DNA from: Pullibacteroides sp964436335
GTDB taxonomy: Bacteria; Bacteroidota; Bacteroidia; Bacteroidales; P3
Length of the DNA: 12,554 nt
Reading direction: 5' to 3'
NCBI GenBank assembly: GCA_964436335.1
Contig: CAYTCD010000053.1
Span: 1 to 12,554 of the forward strand
Numbering within the stretch: position 1 is the first letter of the stretch; each line of letters opens with the position of its first letter. Below, one piece after another: positions 7,243 to 12,554 of this stretch. Position numbers and translations under genes: made by a program. The notes under the pieces are model-generated. The model saw only the letters and a list, made by a program, of their open reading frames with translations, made no database searches and had not been told where the DNA came from.

Positions 7243-7818
7243 ATGAAATCTTTTCTGTCTTCGTGTTTGTGGGGTGGCATGGTCCTGATGTCGTGCCTTT
7301 TTGCGGGCGGTTGCCGACAAAAGGTGCTCACGGCCGAAACAACGCCCCCCAAAAACCATATCGAGGCGGATATGGTGGCGGCACAGGAGATTGCCGTCCG
7401 ACAAGAGAAGGAAAATATAGAGGCTTTTTGCAAGCGTAGCGGTTGGGACTGGCACCACATCGGAGGCGGTCTGTACATGGATATCTACCAAAAGGCTCCG
7501 GCCAAAGCTCCAAACGTGGCACGGGGAGAAGCCGTAAGATTGCGCTATACCTTGCATCTGCTCAACGGACAGATGATTGCATCTTCTGACAAAGAGGGAT
7601 TGAAAACCTTTATCGTTGGAGAGAGCGAGGTGGAAACGGGGTTGACCGAAGCCGTTTTGCGGATGCGACGGGGCGATTGCGCAAGATTGATAGTGCCTTC
7701 ACACCTTGCCTACGGTTTTTCGGGCAACGGAGAACGGATCCCTCCTTTGGCGACCCTGCTCTACGATATCTGCATAGAGGAGATATTGGTTCCTCCCCAA
7801 AAACAAACGATAAAGTGA
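7243..7818 (+). CDS. FKBP-like lipoprotein with degenerate PPIase site
   Basis: A predicted periplasmic-side lipoprotein: basic start MKS, hydrophobic core 8-20, then AGGC with Cys24 as the lipidation site (a slightly loose lipobox, lacking the usual Leu at -3). After a charged helix (40-66), residues 95-182 form one FKBP fold: VRLRYTLHLLNGQ (98-110), a TGLTEAVLRMRRGDCARLIVPSHLAYG stretch (132-158) and a PLATLLYDICIEEI strand (168-181). The Tyr of LAYG (Y157) is kept, but the F-D pair that lines the canonical active site is replaced (GQMIAS instead of G.xFDS), so isomerase activity is doubtful and a chaperone or binding role is possible. It starts 2 nt after nrnA and is the last gene before the 76-bp repeats. 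Unequal domain content makes a simple recent duplication with the FKBP at 8026 unlikely. Confidence 0.82.
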   Translation: MKSFLSSCLWGGMVLMSCLFAGGCRQKVLTAETTPPKNHIEADMVAAQEIAVRQEKENIEAFCKRSGWDWHHIGGGLYMDIYQKAPAKAPNVARGEAVRLRYTLHLLNGQMIASSDKEGLKTFIVGESEVETGLTEAVLRMRRGDCARLIVPSHLAYGFSGNGERIPPLATLLYDICIEEILVPPQKQTIK

Positions 7819-7829
7819 AGGTCTCTTTA

Positions 7830-7905
7830 TACCTTTAACGGACAAAGAGAATGTCCGTGAAGATACATGACGACAAAACGTATTCTAATATTCTTCAGAA
7901 AGATG
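7830..7905. repeat. 76-bp tandem repeat, copy 1
   Basis: The unit begins with TACCTTTA and ends AGAAAGATG. It matches copy 2 at 70 of 76 positions with no gaps. Inside, ACGGACA (7838-7844) and TGTCCGT (7852-7858) form a perfect 7-bp hairpin with a 7-nt loop. There is no T run after the hairpin. The sequence before 7830 is not repeated, so this is the left boundary. Confidence 0.95.
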
Positions 7906-7914
7906 TACCTTTAG
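7867..7914 (+). other. Possible 15-residue mini-ORF in repeat copy 1
   Basis: An ATG just after the hairpin opens a reading frame MTTKRILIFFRKMYL ending in TAG inside the start of copy 2. The same frame recurs in copy 2 with one residue changed (K4 to N). Coding is unproven: it is short and lies between hairpins. Confidence 0.15.
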
Positions 7915-7981
7915 CGGACAAAGGGAGTGTCCGTGAAGGCACATGACGACAAACCGTATTCTAATATTCTTCAGAAAGATG
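7906..7981. repeat. 76-bp tandem repeat, copy 2, followed by the first 7-8 bases of a third unit
   Basis: Directly abuts copy 1 with a period of exactly 76 bp. The six differences are at unit positions 9, 19, 22, 34, 35 and 49. Two fall in the hairpin loop, and one changes the outermost A-U pair to a G-U pair, so the stem (7914-7920 with 7928-7934) is kept. From unit position 50 to the end the two copies are identical. After 7981 only TACCTTT of a third unit is present, and it continues as TACCTTTG, a -7 box. Confidence 0.95.
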
Positions 7982-8029
7982 TACCTTTGTACTTTTGATT
8001 GCAAACTTTTTAATTTTTATAAACCATGA
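7943..8029 (+). other. Possible 28-residue leader ORF overlapping the FKBP start
   Basis: The copy-2 version of the mini-ORF starts MTTNRILIFFRKMYL and reads through the third TACCTTT to end CKLFNFYKP. Its TGA (8027-8029) overlaps the ATG (8026-8028) of the FKBP lipoprotein as ATGA. If it is transcribed it could couple translation to the next gene, but the likely promoter boxes at 7982-7997 lie inside it, so it would be on the mRNA only when transcription comes from further upstream. Confidence 0.2.
7957..7997 (+). promoter_or_regulatory. Putative double promoter for the FKBP-porin-yhcC run
   Basis: Two -7 boxes that match TAnnTTTG exactly lie end to end: TACCTTTG (7982-7989) and TACTTTTG (7990-7997). 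Twenty nt upstream of each is the same pentamer TATTC (7957-7961 and 7965-7969), itself repeated at 8-bp spacing. No TTTG -33 box is present, so TATTC would be an unusual stand-in. The leader to the ATG at 8026 would be about 25-35 nt and is AT-rich. Confidence 0.5.
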
Positions 8030-8907
8030 AGAAAAACATCATTTTGGGCATCGGAATTCTGCTCTCCCTGCTCACCCTCAGCGCCTGTGGCGGCAACAAG
8101 ACCGAAAACGGCCTCAAATACAAAATCCTGGTAAAGGGTACGGGGCGCGCTGCCCAGATGGGAGACCTTGTGAAAGGTATTCTGACGCTTTCCGCCCAAG
8201 ACTCCATCCTGATGACCAGCGGCGAAGAATCCGAGATCATTCTGCAGATTATGGAATCCATCTTCCCCGGTGACCTCAATGAAGGTCTTTTGGTTTTGCA
8301 TGAAGGAGACAGTGCTTCTTTCTTCATGCCGATCGATTCTATCGAAAAATACATGGGCCCCGGCATGATGCCCGATTTTGTCAAGAAAGAATTGGTTTAT
8401 ACCATCAAGATTGACAAACTCTATACACAAGCCGAATATCAGGAAGAAGAAAACATAAGGGCTGCCGAGGCACAAGAATTGGAAGACCTCGCTATCGCTC
8501 AATACCTGCAGGAAAACAATATCACCGTTACCCCCGAAGAATCCGGCATTTACTTTATCGAAACAAAAAAAGGAAAAGGCAATACGGTACAACAAGGACA
8601 GAGTGTAAAGGTCAACTACATCGGCAAACTTCTCAATGGCAAACTGTTCGACACCAATATCGAATCTGTGGCCAAGGAAAACGGAACCTATATTCCGCAA
8701 CGCACCTACGAACCGATGTCTGTATTGGCCGGCGTGGGGCAGATGATTCCCGGTTTTGACCAAGCCCTTACCATGATGAAGAAAGGTAGCAAAGCCACCG
8801 TTATCATTCCTTTCCGTCTGGCCTACGGTAACCGCGCCGTGAGCGAAGACATCCCCGCCTACTCAACCTTGGTGTTTGAAGTAGAAATGGTAGAGGTAGG
8901 CCAATAG
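8026..8907 (+). CDS. Two-domain FKBP-type peptidyl-prolyl isomerase lipoprotein
   Basis: A classic lipoprotein signal: MKKN, hydrophobic 5-17, then LSAC with Cys21 as the lipidation site, so it is membrane-anchored on the periplasmic side. Residues 27-132 look like a first, degenerate FKBP-like domain (GLKYKILVKGTGRAAQMGDLV..., then GLLVLHEGDSASFFMPID). A charged helix follows (134-165). Residues 168-291 form a canonical FKBP domain with GQSVKVNYIGKLLNGKLFD (191-209), including the F-D pair, then VGQMIPGFDQAL (237-248), IPFRLAYGNR (261-270) and IPAYSTLVFEVEMVEV (276-291). Active-site residues of the second domain are retained, so it should be an active prolyl isomerase or chaperone for exported proteins. 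It starts 15 nt upstream of an outer-membrane barrel gene, and helping such proteins fold would fit (inference). Likely driven by the double -7 boxes just upstream. Confidence 0.9.
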   Translation: MKKNIILGIGILLSLLTLSACGGNKTENGLKYKILVKGTGRAAQMGDLVKGILTLSAQDSILMTSGEESEIILQIMESIFPGDLNEGLLVLHEGDSASFFMPIDSIEKYMGPGMMPDFVKKELVYTIKIDKLYTQAEYQEEENIRAAEAQELEDLAIAQYLQENNITVTPEESGIYFIETKKGKGNTVQQGQSVKVNYIGKLLNGKLFDTNIESVAKENGTYIPQRTYEPMSVLAGVGQMIPGFDQALTMMKKGSKATVIIPFRLAYGNRAVSEDIPAYSTLVFEVEMVEVGQ

Positions 8908-8922
8908 TTTCTTTAGGAAACC

Positions 8923-10281
8923 ATGCTTAGATTCTTGAACCGTATCGCCCTTCTTTTTTGTCTGGGCGCATTCTTTTGCCCCTGTGCCGCCAAAGCGCAG
9001 GGGCAATTTATTCTATCGGGCGAAATCCGTGAACGCGGCCTGTATTCTCACGGATACATGGGATTGCTGGACAAATCGCAACATGGCGTTTTTTGGGTGG
9101 GACAACGCACCCGTCTCGGCCTGGATTATACCCACAAGCGGTTGGGATTTTTCGTGCAGTTGGAAGACGGCCGGATCTGGGGGGAGACCGGAGGGATGCA
9201 TTCGGCCGGCTTCGGCATTGCCCAGGCTTGGTTTTATGTGGATTTTGCCCAACATTTCAGACTGAAGATAGGCCGAATGCCCTTGGTCTATGAAGACGGG
9301 CGTTATGTGGCCTACTCGCTTTGGGATGAGTGCGGCAACGGCAGCGATGCCTTGAAGTTTCAGTACCGCTCGCAGGACGAAAGGACACAGGCGGAACTGG
9401 TGGGATCGGTTTCCAACAACAGCGCCAGCCGTTTCCTGAACCCCTACCACCTGAACAATTTTTACAAATACCTGCTGATTGCCTACGCTTCGCATACCTT
9501 TACACCCGATTTCCGCTGGAGCCTGCTGTCCGTAACGGATTTTCAGGAAAAGCACTATCATGCCTTCTCCGACAGCGCACAGACCCAGACCGTCACCAAG
9601 GTGGACCCGACCCACATTTACGCACGCACGGCTTTGGGCACCTATCTGGATATCTGTCCGAGGCGTAAGTTCTCGGCCTTACTCTATGCCTACGGGCAAT
9701 TCGGCAAAGACAATTTCGGCAGGAATATCGTGGCGGGCATGGCCTCGGTCATCCTTTCCTACAAACCCCACCCCATGGTGGAACTCAAGGCGGCCTACGA
9801 CTACATTTCGGGCAACCGGAACGCCTCCCGCAATTTTTCCGGGCATGCCACCGACCATGCCTTTAACCGCTTTATGGGCAGCAGCCATTCGTTTCTGGGC
9901 ATTCTGGACCTTTTCAGCGGTTCGGGACGGTACGATATAACCTTAGGCAGCGGTTACCACCAACCCTACCTCACCCTCGACTACCGCCCTGCCCCAGAAC
10001 ATTCCATTGCCCTCAACGCCCGCTATTTCTGGATGGCCAACGCCATAGAATCCGCACCCAACCAAAACCTGGGACTGGAAATGTCCCTCATCTACAAATA
10101 CCATATCCGCCCCGATGTGTTCCTGCATTGCGGTTACGCCATCCATTCCCGCACCAAGACCTTGGAAACCCTCAGCGGCATCGCGGCAGGTTATTCCCGG
10201 ATTCCCCATTACGGCTACGTGATGATTTCCTACACGCCCACCATCTACAATTCGGCCAACCATCCTAAAAAAGACCAATAA
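8923..10281 (+). CDS. Outer-membrane beta-barrel of the alginate-export-like porin family
   Basis: A 452-aa protein with a signal peptide: hydrophobic residues 8-20, then AAKAQGQ, with cleavage probably after A25. The remainder alternates aromatic/hydrophobic and polar residues as in transmembrane beta-strands, for example TRLGLDYTHKRLGFFVQLED and FVGQ-type turns. Landmarks shared with the Alginate_exp-type family are KIGRMPLVYEDGRY (115-128, compare 'IGRQELVYDDSR') and DYISGNR...FNRFMGSSHSFLGILDLF (293-331, compare 'DYLSG....FN.L.GT.HKF.G.MDYF'). The substrate is unknown; alginate itself should not be assumed. The C-terminus ends a few polar residues after the last apparent strand (YVMISYTPTIY) and lacks a terminal aromatic. 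It lies between the FKBP lipoprotein (15 nt upstream) and yhcC (3 nt downstream). Confidence 0.78.
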   Translation: MLRFLNRIALLFCLGAFFCPCAAKAQGQFILSGEIRERGLYSHGYMGLLDKSQHGVFWVGQRTRLGLDYTHKRLGFFVQLEDGRIWGETGGMHSAGFGIAQAWFYVDFAQHFRLKIGRMPLVYEDGRYVAYSLWDECGNGSDALKFQYRSQDERTQAELVGSVSNNSASRFLNPYHLNNFYKYLLIAYASHTFTPDFRWSLLSVTDFQEKHYHAFSDSAQTQTVTKVDPTHIYARTALGTYLDICPRRKFSALLYAYGQFGKDNFGRNIVAGMASVILSYKPHPMVELKAAYDYISGNRNASRNFSGHATDHAFNRFMGSSHSFLGILDLFSGSGRYDITLGSGYHQPYLTLDYRPAPEHSIALNARYFWMANAIESAPNQNLGLEMSLIYKYHIRPDVFLHCGYAIHSRTKTLETLSGIAAGYSRIPHYGYVMISYTPTIYNSANHPKKDQ

Positions 10282-10284
10282 ACG

Positions 10285-11244
10285 ATGGCGGCGGCCGGAG
10301 AACAGACTTTTTTATGGGGCAACAGCCGCCGTTTCAACGCCTACAGCGACTATCTGCGCCAAACATACGGTTTCCGTCTGCAGAAACTTTCGGTAAACGC
10401 GGGTTTTTCCTGCCCCAACCGCGACGGCAGCAAGGGCACGGGGGGCTGTGTATTCTGCAACAACGAGGCCTTTAACCCTTCCTACTGCCATACCACCGCT
10501 GGCATCCGCCAACAATTGGAAGAAGGCAAGGCCTTTCATGCGTGGCGTTACCGCCATTCTCCCAAATATCTGGCGTATTTTCAGGCATTTTCGAACACTT
10601 ACGCGCCGCTTGCGGTTCTCAAGGCACGCTATGAGGAAGCCCTCGACGTGCCGGACGTGGTGGGGCTTGCCATCGGCACACGCCCCGACTGTGTGGACGA
10701 TGAAATTCTGGATTATCTGGCCGGACTGTCGAAAAGCAAGCATATCCATTTGGAAATGGGCATCGAAAGTTGCTACGACAAGACCCTGCGCTGGATGAAC
10801 CGGGGCCATAATTTTGCCCGGGCGCAAAAGGCTTTCCAAGACGCATCCAAGCACGGCATCCTTACCGGAACGCACCTGATCGTGGGGCTTCCGGGATTGA
10901 GCCGGGAAGAGGAACTCGCCCAAGCCGACATCCTTTCGCGCCTGCCGATCGGCACCTTGAAACTGCACCAGCTGCAAATCATCAAGAACACGGCATTGGA
11001 AAAGGAATATGCCGCCCAACCGCAGAAATTTTCTTTCTTTACGGTAGATTCGTATGTGGATTTCGTGGTGGATTTCTTAGAAAGACTCTCGCCCCGGATC
11101 AAGATGGAACGCTTTGCCGGAGAGGCCCCCGCCCGTTTTCAGGCCGGCCCCGTTTTCGGCAATCTGCGCAGCGACCGCATTCTACAACTCATCGAAAAAC
11201 GCCTTGCCGAACGCAACACTTGGCAAGGGAGGCTCTTTGCCTGA
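10285..11244 (+). CDS. yhcC: Radical SAM protein of the YhcC/TIGR01212 family
   Basis: The N-terminus WGNSRRFNAYSDYLRQTYGFRLQKLSVNAGFSCPNRDG is characteristic of YhcC. The cluster cysteines are spaced unusually for radical SAM proteins, C43-x11-C55-x2-C58 (CPNRDGSKGTGGCVFC), as in this Elp3-like family. The AdoMet-binding barrel follows: AIGTRPDC (129-136), HLEMGIES (155-162), the RGHNFARA stretch (173-180) and THLIVGLPG (196-204). KLHQLQIIKNT (226-236) is a family hallmark. The substrate is not known. At 319 aa it has the usual length. It starts 3 nt after the barrel gene, with no obvious functional link, and its 3' end forms one arm of a terminator hairpin. Confidence 0.9.
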   Translation: MAAAGEQTFLWGNSRRFNAYSDYLRQTYGFRLQKLSVNAGFSCPNRDGSKGTGGCVFCNNEAFNPSYCHTTAGIRQQLEEGKAFHAWRYRHSPKYLAYFQAFSNTYAPLAVLKARYEEALDVPDVVGLAIGTRPDCVDDEILDYLAGLSKSKHIHLEMGIESCYDKTLRWMNRGHNFARAQKAFQDASKHGILTGTHLIVGLPGLSREEELAQADILSRLPIGTLKLHQLQIIKNTALEKEYAAQPQKFSFFTVDSYVDFVVDFLERLSPRIKMERFAGEAPARFQAGPVFGNLRSDRILQLIEKRLAERNTWQGRLFA

Positions 11245-11268
11245 TTTCCCCTTGCCAGCATTCTTTTA
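11221..11268 (+). terminator. Intrinsic terminator overlapping the yhcC stop codon
   Basis: TGGCAAGGG (11221-11229) and CCCTTGCCA (11249-11257) form a 9-bp stem. Inside it AGGC (11230-11233) pairs with GCCT (11239-11242) around a TCTTT loop, leaving a six-base bulge on the right. A T-rich stretch (ATTCTTTTAT) follows for the plus strand. The left arm is the last seven codons of yhcC. It sits between convergent genes only 36 bp apart. No comparable T run is present for the minus strand. Confidence 0.6.
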
Positions 11269-11280
11269 TACTACCGATTT

Positions 11281-12554
11281 TTAACGTCGGTTAAAAACCA
11301 ATTGTTCGCAAACGATTTCGGCAATATCCCTGATGTCGGTCGAACCGATTTCGGCAAACGAACGCTTGCAGGAAGGACAGGCCGTAACGAGCACATCCAC
11401 GGGCTGTTCGGTCATCTTGCGCAAGGCATCCCTGGCAATCATGCGGCGTTTCTTGTAGGGCATTCCCTCGGCGGCGATACTGTGACCGCAGCAAAGGGCG
11501 TCTTTGCCTTCGTAGTCGGTTTTCTGCAGGTTGAGTACCCGGTACAGGACATCGCGCGGCTGTTGATAGACGCCCGAATTGCGCCCCAATTCGCAAGGGT
11601 CATGGTAAACCCCTTTGCGGGAACTCTTGCGAACCGTAATCATGCCCGATTCGAGCAAGCGCAGGATATATTCGGTATGGTGCAGCACCTGCACACCCTC
11701 CAGTTTGTAGGTTTCCTTGAATATCTTGTAACAGATGGGACAGGAGCAGACCAGCACCTTGGCGCCCGTAGCCAAGATGGCTTCGGTGTTCTTGACCACC
11801 AGCTGCTCGCTGCCGGCCCGGTCGCCCGACAGCATCAGCGGACGGCCGCAACAGATACCGCCGTCTTTGTCTAAGAAAGTATAATCCACGCCGGCGGCCT
11901 CGAAAATTCGCACCATCGACTGTTCGATCTTAGGCGTGAGATGGCTCATGCAACCGGCAAAATAAACCACTTCAGGCTTGCGGTCAGCCTTGGGGGCCGG
12001 AACCGCCGCCTTTTCGGACGTATGGTGCAGAATGTCGCTCCAAGCCGAAGCGGAGGGAATCGGACGGGATTCGGACTCCACGTAATCGTAGCGGTTCGGA
12101 TAAACGTATTTTACATCCGCGCCCTTGAGGTTCAGCTTCAACTGCACCGAATTGACACCCACCGGACAGGCCTGCACACAACGGTTGCACATGAGGCAAT
12201 AGGAAGCCGCGTTCATGGCCTGTTTGTCCTGACGCAGACGCACGTTGCGCGTAAACTCCACCGAAGCCATCTGCCGCAAGGAAGCCGCCGCCACCATCTG
12301 GCACGGGTCGAGGCAGATGCCGCAACGCGAACAGGAATAGATTTCCACGCTCGCGTAACCGTTGTTCTTATGGGTTTCGCGAATGCCGGCATTGCGCATA
12401 TAAATCAACAAGGCTTCCGAAAGGATATGCGTGAAACGGCTCCACGGCAGGGTCAGGAAAAACACCATGAGGGCGATTGAATACGCCCACCAGGTAGGCC
12501 GTATCAAGGCATCGTTGTTGATGAACTGGTTGAACCAGTCGAACACCATGCCGA
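11281..12554 (-). CDS. Membrane-associated HdrD/GlpC-like (Fe-S)-binding protein, C-terminal part
   Basis: The frame stays open past the right edge, and the Met at 12549 is probably internal, because related Bacteroidetes proteins have a long membrane region before this part. Residue numbers count from that Met. A transmembrane helix (WWAYSIALMVFFLTLPW, 20-36) is followed by two 4Fe-4S motifs: CSRCGICLDPC (C73, C76, C79, C83) and CLMCNRCVQACP (C118, C121, C124, C128). Two CCG domains follow, as in heterodisulfide reductase HdrB/HdrD, GlpC and LutA: C200-x32-CC(233-234)-x35-C270-x2-C273, and C319-x33-CC(353-354)-x36-C391-x2-C394. All cluster cysteines are present. The likely role is electron transfer between membrane carriers and a thiol/disulfide or other redox partner; the substrate is unknown. 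The stop lies 36 bp from yhcC, convergent. Confidence 0.88.
   Translation of the reverse strand, partial: GMVFDWFNQFINNDALIRPTWWAYSIALMVFFLTLPWSRFTHILSEALLIYMRNAGIRETHKNNGYASVEIYSCSRCGICLDPCQMVAAASLRQMASVEFTRNVRLRQDKQAMNAASYCLMCNRCVQACPVGVNSVQLKLNLKGADVKYVYPNRYDYVESESRPIPSASAWSDILHHTSEKAAVPAPKADRKPEVVYFAGCMSHLTPKIEQSMVRIFEAAGVDYTFLDKDGGICCGRPLMLSGDRAGSEQLVVKNTEAILATGAKVLVCSCPICYKIFKETYKLEGVQVLHHTEYILRLLESGMITVRKSSRKGVYHDPCELGRNSGVYQQPRDVLYRVLNLQKTDYEGKDALCCGHSIAAEGMPYKKRRMIARDALRKMTEQPVDVLVTACPSCKRSFAEIGSTDIRDIAEIVCEQLVFNRR

Noticed and set aside
7838..7934. Repeat hairpins read as intrinsic terminators for the upstream operon
   Set aside because: Neither stem is followed by a T run; the bases after each are GAAGATAC or GAAGGCAC. 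Some attenuation is possible, but the standard signature is missing.
7830..7981. Repeats read as a CRISPR array
   Set aside because: The units are directly adjacent with no unique spacers, there are only two, and no cas genes are in the window.
7830..7989. Repeat read as an insertion-sequence remnant or MITE
   Set aside because: There are no terminal inverted repeats around the whole unit, no transposase fragment and no target-site duplication other than the TACCTTT shared at unit borders.
8017..8763. 248-aa open frame on the minus strand
   Set aside because: It is antisense to the FKBP lipoprotein and begins inside its conserved domain. No domain is recognisable, and the plus-strand protein has a signal peptide and catalytic motifs.
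10312..11019. 235-aa open frame on the minus strand
   Set aside because: It is antisense to the YhcC radical SAM gene; the plus strand carries the Fe-S motif and the family signature.
1..12554. Search for a defence, phage or mobile system
   Set aside because: Each long frame is accounted for by core metabolism, RNA modification, envelope or redox families. There are no integrase, nuclease-helicase pair, reverse transcriptase, toxin-antitoxin or tRNA-attachment signals.

Overview
The window looks like a piece of a Bacteroidales-type chromosome. The evidence is promoter-like motifs of the Bacteroidetes form (TTTG, then 19-20 nt, then TAnnTTTG), no clear Shine-Dalgarno sequences ahead of genes, FKBP-type lipoproteins, a bacterial GH3-family protein, an alginate-export-like outer-membrane barrel and a membrane-associated HdrD-like iron-sulfur protein. 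I did not assign a genus.

Layout. On the left, reading leftward, are the first 74 codons of the replicative helicase gene dnaB (cut by the window edge) and, upstream of it, the tRNA methylthiotransferase gene mtaB. A 69-bp divergent region separates mtaB from rlmB (23S rRNA 2'-O-methyltransferase), which reads rightward. A well-formed promoter just after the rlmB stop drives a compact five-gene run (2710-7818): a GH3-type acyl-adenylate/amidosynthetase-like enzyme, a uridine-phosphorylase-like enzyme, a degenerate SirB1-type transglutaminase-fold protein, the DHH phosphoesterase NrnA, and a small FKBP-like lipoprotein. Spacings are +18, -4, +5 and +2 nt. A 207-bp intergenic region follows, made largely of two 76-bp tandem repeats with a conserved hairpin and ending in two adjacent -7 boxes. 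It leads into a second run (8026-11244): a two-domain FKBP lipoprotein, an outer-membrane beta-barrel and a YhcC-type radical SAM protein, closed by a hairpin terminator that overlaps the last stop codon. On the right, convergent, is the C-terminal part of a membrane-anchored Fe-S protein with two 4Fe-4S motifs and two CCG domains; its start lies beyond the window.

How the genes fit together. dnaB, mtaB and rlmB are replication and translation housekeeping genes. NrnA and the nucleoside phosphorylase both belong to nucleotide/RNA turnover. The FKBP lipoproteins and the barrel belong to the cell envelope, where an FKBP could assist folding of exported proteins (inference). No phage, transposon, CRISPR, toxin-antitoxin or recognisable defence system was seen. 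The most unusual sequence-level structure is the 76-bp repeat at 7830-7989. The rest looks like ordinary core genome with a few under-characterised families (GH3, SirB1-like, degenerate FKBP).
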